Shown here: positions 5,377-5,786 of the stretch, one piece after another | Layout: each line of letters begins with the position of its first letter | Position numbering within the stretch: the first letter of the stretch is position 1 | Assembly (NCBI GenBank): GCA_005786775.1 | Contig: SYDD01000232.1 | Location: forward strand, 1-5,786 | Reading direction: 5' to 3' | From: Opitutaceae bacterium | Lineage (GTDB): Bacteria > Verrucomicrobiota > Verrucomicrobiia > Opitutales > Opitutaceae | Length of the DNA: 5,786 bases | Notes under the pieces: model-generated | The model's database searches: none | What the model was told of the DNA's origin: nothing | What the model saw: the letters and a program-made list of their open reading frames with translations, nothing else | Program-made: the position numbers and the translations under genes

Positions 5377-5786
5377 ATGGTCTCCCGCACGCTCCACTAC
5401 GCCAGCCCACGCCACGCCGCCGCCCTCTACGCTGGCCGCGAGGAAAACCTCGTTCACGCCGAGCGCACCCTCGGCGTGCGGCTCACCAGCCGCGAAGACT
5501 GGCTCCGCCTCGAGGGCGAGGAAGAGGCCTTAGCCCGCGCGGAGGCACTATTTACCTTCCTCGACCAGGCGCGCGGCCAGGGGATGACCATCCGGACGCC
5601 GGACTTTCACCGCCTCACCGACGCCTTCGCGCGCGGCGAGGGCGCCCAGCTCCAGGGCTTGCTGGCCACCCCGTTGGTGATCGCCACCAACCGGCGCACC
5701 ATTGTTCCAAAGACCCTCGGCCAGAAACTCTACCTGCAATCGATGCTGGCTCACCCCGTGGTCTTCGGCATCGGTCCGGCCGGCAC
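5377..5786 (+). CDS. phoH: PhoH-family ATPase, N-terminal 136 residues (3' end beyond window)
   Basis: This is a cytosolic PhoH/YbeZ-type P-loop ATPase, a family tied to RNA metabolism and often encoded with the rRNA-maturation endonuclease YbeY. The visible part has the PhoH N-terminal domain: a GREENL motif (20-25) in the first helix, LGVRLTSREDWLRLEG (32-47), and a helix of about 50-68. The hallmark linker TIVPKTLGQKLYLQSM (108-123) matches the usual TxG-Q-K-x-Y pattern, with Leu114 where Arg is common. HPVVFGIGPAG (126-136) is the strand and start of Walker A. The window ends on 'ac', which encodes Thr whatever the third base, so the expected GPAGTGKT continues outside. ATG at 5377 lies 4 nt after the HIT stop; no Shine-Dalgarno is evident, so translation may depend on coupling to the HIT gene. 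The missing remainder should be roughly 180-200 residues, by family length. Confidence 0.95.
   Translation, partial: MVSRTLHYASPRHAAALYAGREENLVHAERTLGVRLTSREDWLRLEGEEEALARAEALFTFLDQARGQGMTIRTPDFHRLTDAFARGEGAQLQGLLATPLVIATNRRTIVPKTLGQKLYLQSMLAHPVVFGIGPAG

Noticed and set aside
4554..5390. Long open frame on the minus strand across the HIT gene (278 codons)
   Set aside because: It runs antisense to a HIT gene with an intact histidine triad and out of frame with purD; long open shadows are expected at this GC content.
1..5786. Defence system, mobile element, CRISPR array or tRNA
   Set aside because: No transposase, integrase, terminal repeats, spaced direct repeats or tRNA-like sequence could be seen; all genes are housekeeping-type or a plain transporter.

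Overview
This high-GC window (well over 60% GC by eye) is from a bacterial chromosome and is gene-dense, with six genes and no long empty stretch. Gene content and protein style suggest Verrucomicrobiota, possibly an Opitutales relative: a HIT protein opening with an LHAYWRMEYI-type N-terminus directly followed by phoH, and an MFS carrier with a long TM1-TM2 loop. This assignment rests on recall of family style, not on a search, and is tentative. I see no mobile element, CRISPR array, tRNA, rRNA or integrase.

Layout. Five genes run leftward from about 4729 to the window edge at 1: purD (phosphoribosylamine-glycine ligase), a small exported protein of unknown function whose ATG overlaps the purD stop, a low-molecular-weight phosphotyrosine/phosphoarginine-type phosphatase, glyA (serine hydroxymethyltransferase), and an MFS drug-type exporter cut by the left edge. 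Gaps in this row are -4, 64, 88 and 27 nt, so it reads as one probable operon, possibly with internal RNA hairpins in the two longer gaps. Two genes run rightward from 4869: a HIT-domain nucleotide hydrolase/phosphorylase and, 4 nt after its stop, phoH, which is cut by the right edge exactly in its Walker A motif. The divergent region 4730-4868 holds a good candidate promoter for the rightward pair.

How the genes fit. GlyA makes glycine and 5,10-methylene-THF from serine. PurD consumes glycine to make GAR, and the one-carbon units feed later purine steps, so the leftward row links glycine/C1 supply to purine synthesis. The phosphatase beside glyA recalls the ywlE...glyA neighbourhood of Bacillus. 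The exported protein and the MFS carrier have no obvious metabolic link. The HIT-phoH pair probably belongs to a separate nucleotide/RNA-metabolism operon.

Nothing here is a clearly new system. The most interesting items are the translationally coupled exported protein, which may be a catalytically degraded S41-protease-like fold, the phosphatase P-loop variant, the two similar hairpins between genes, and the lack of well-placed Shine-Dalgarno sequences.
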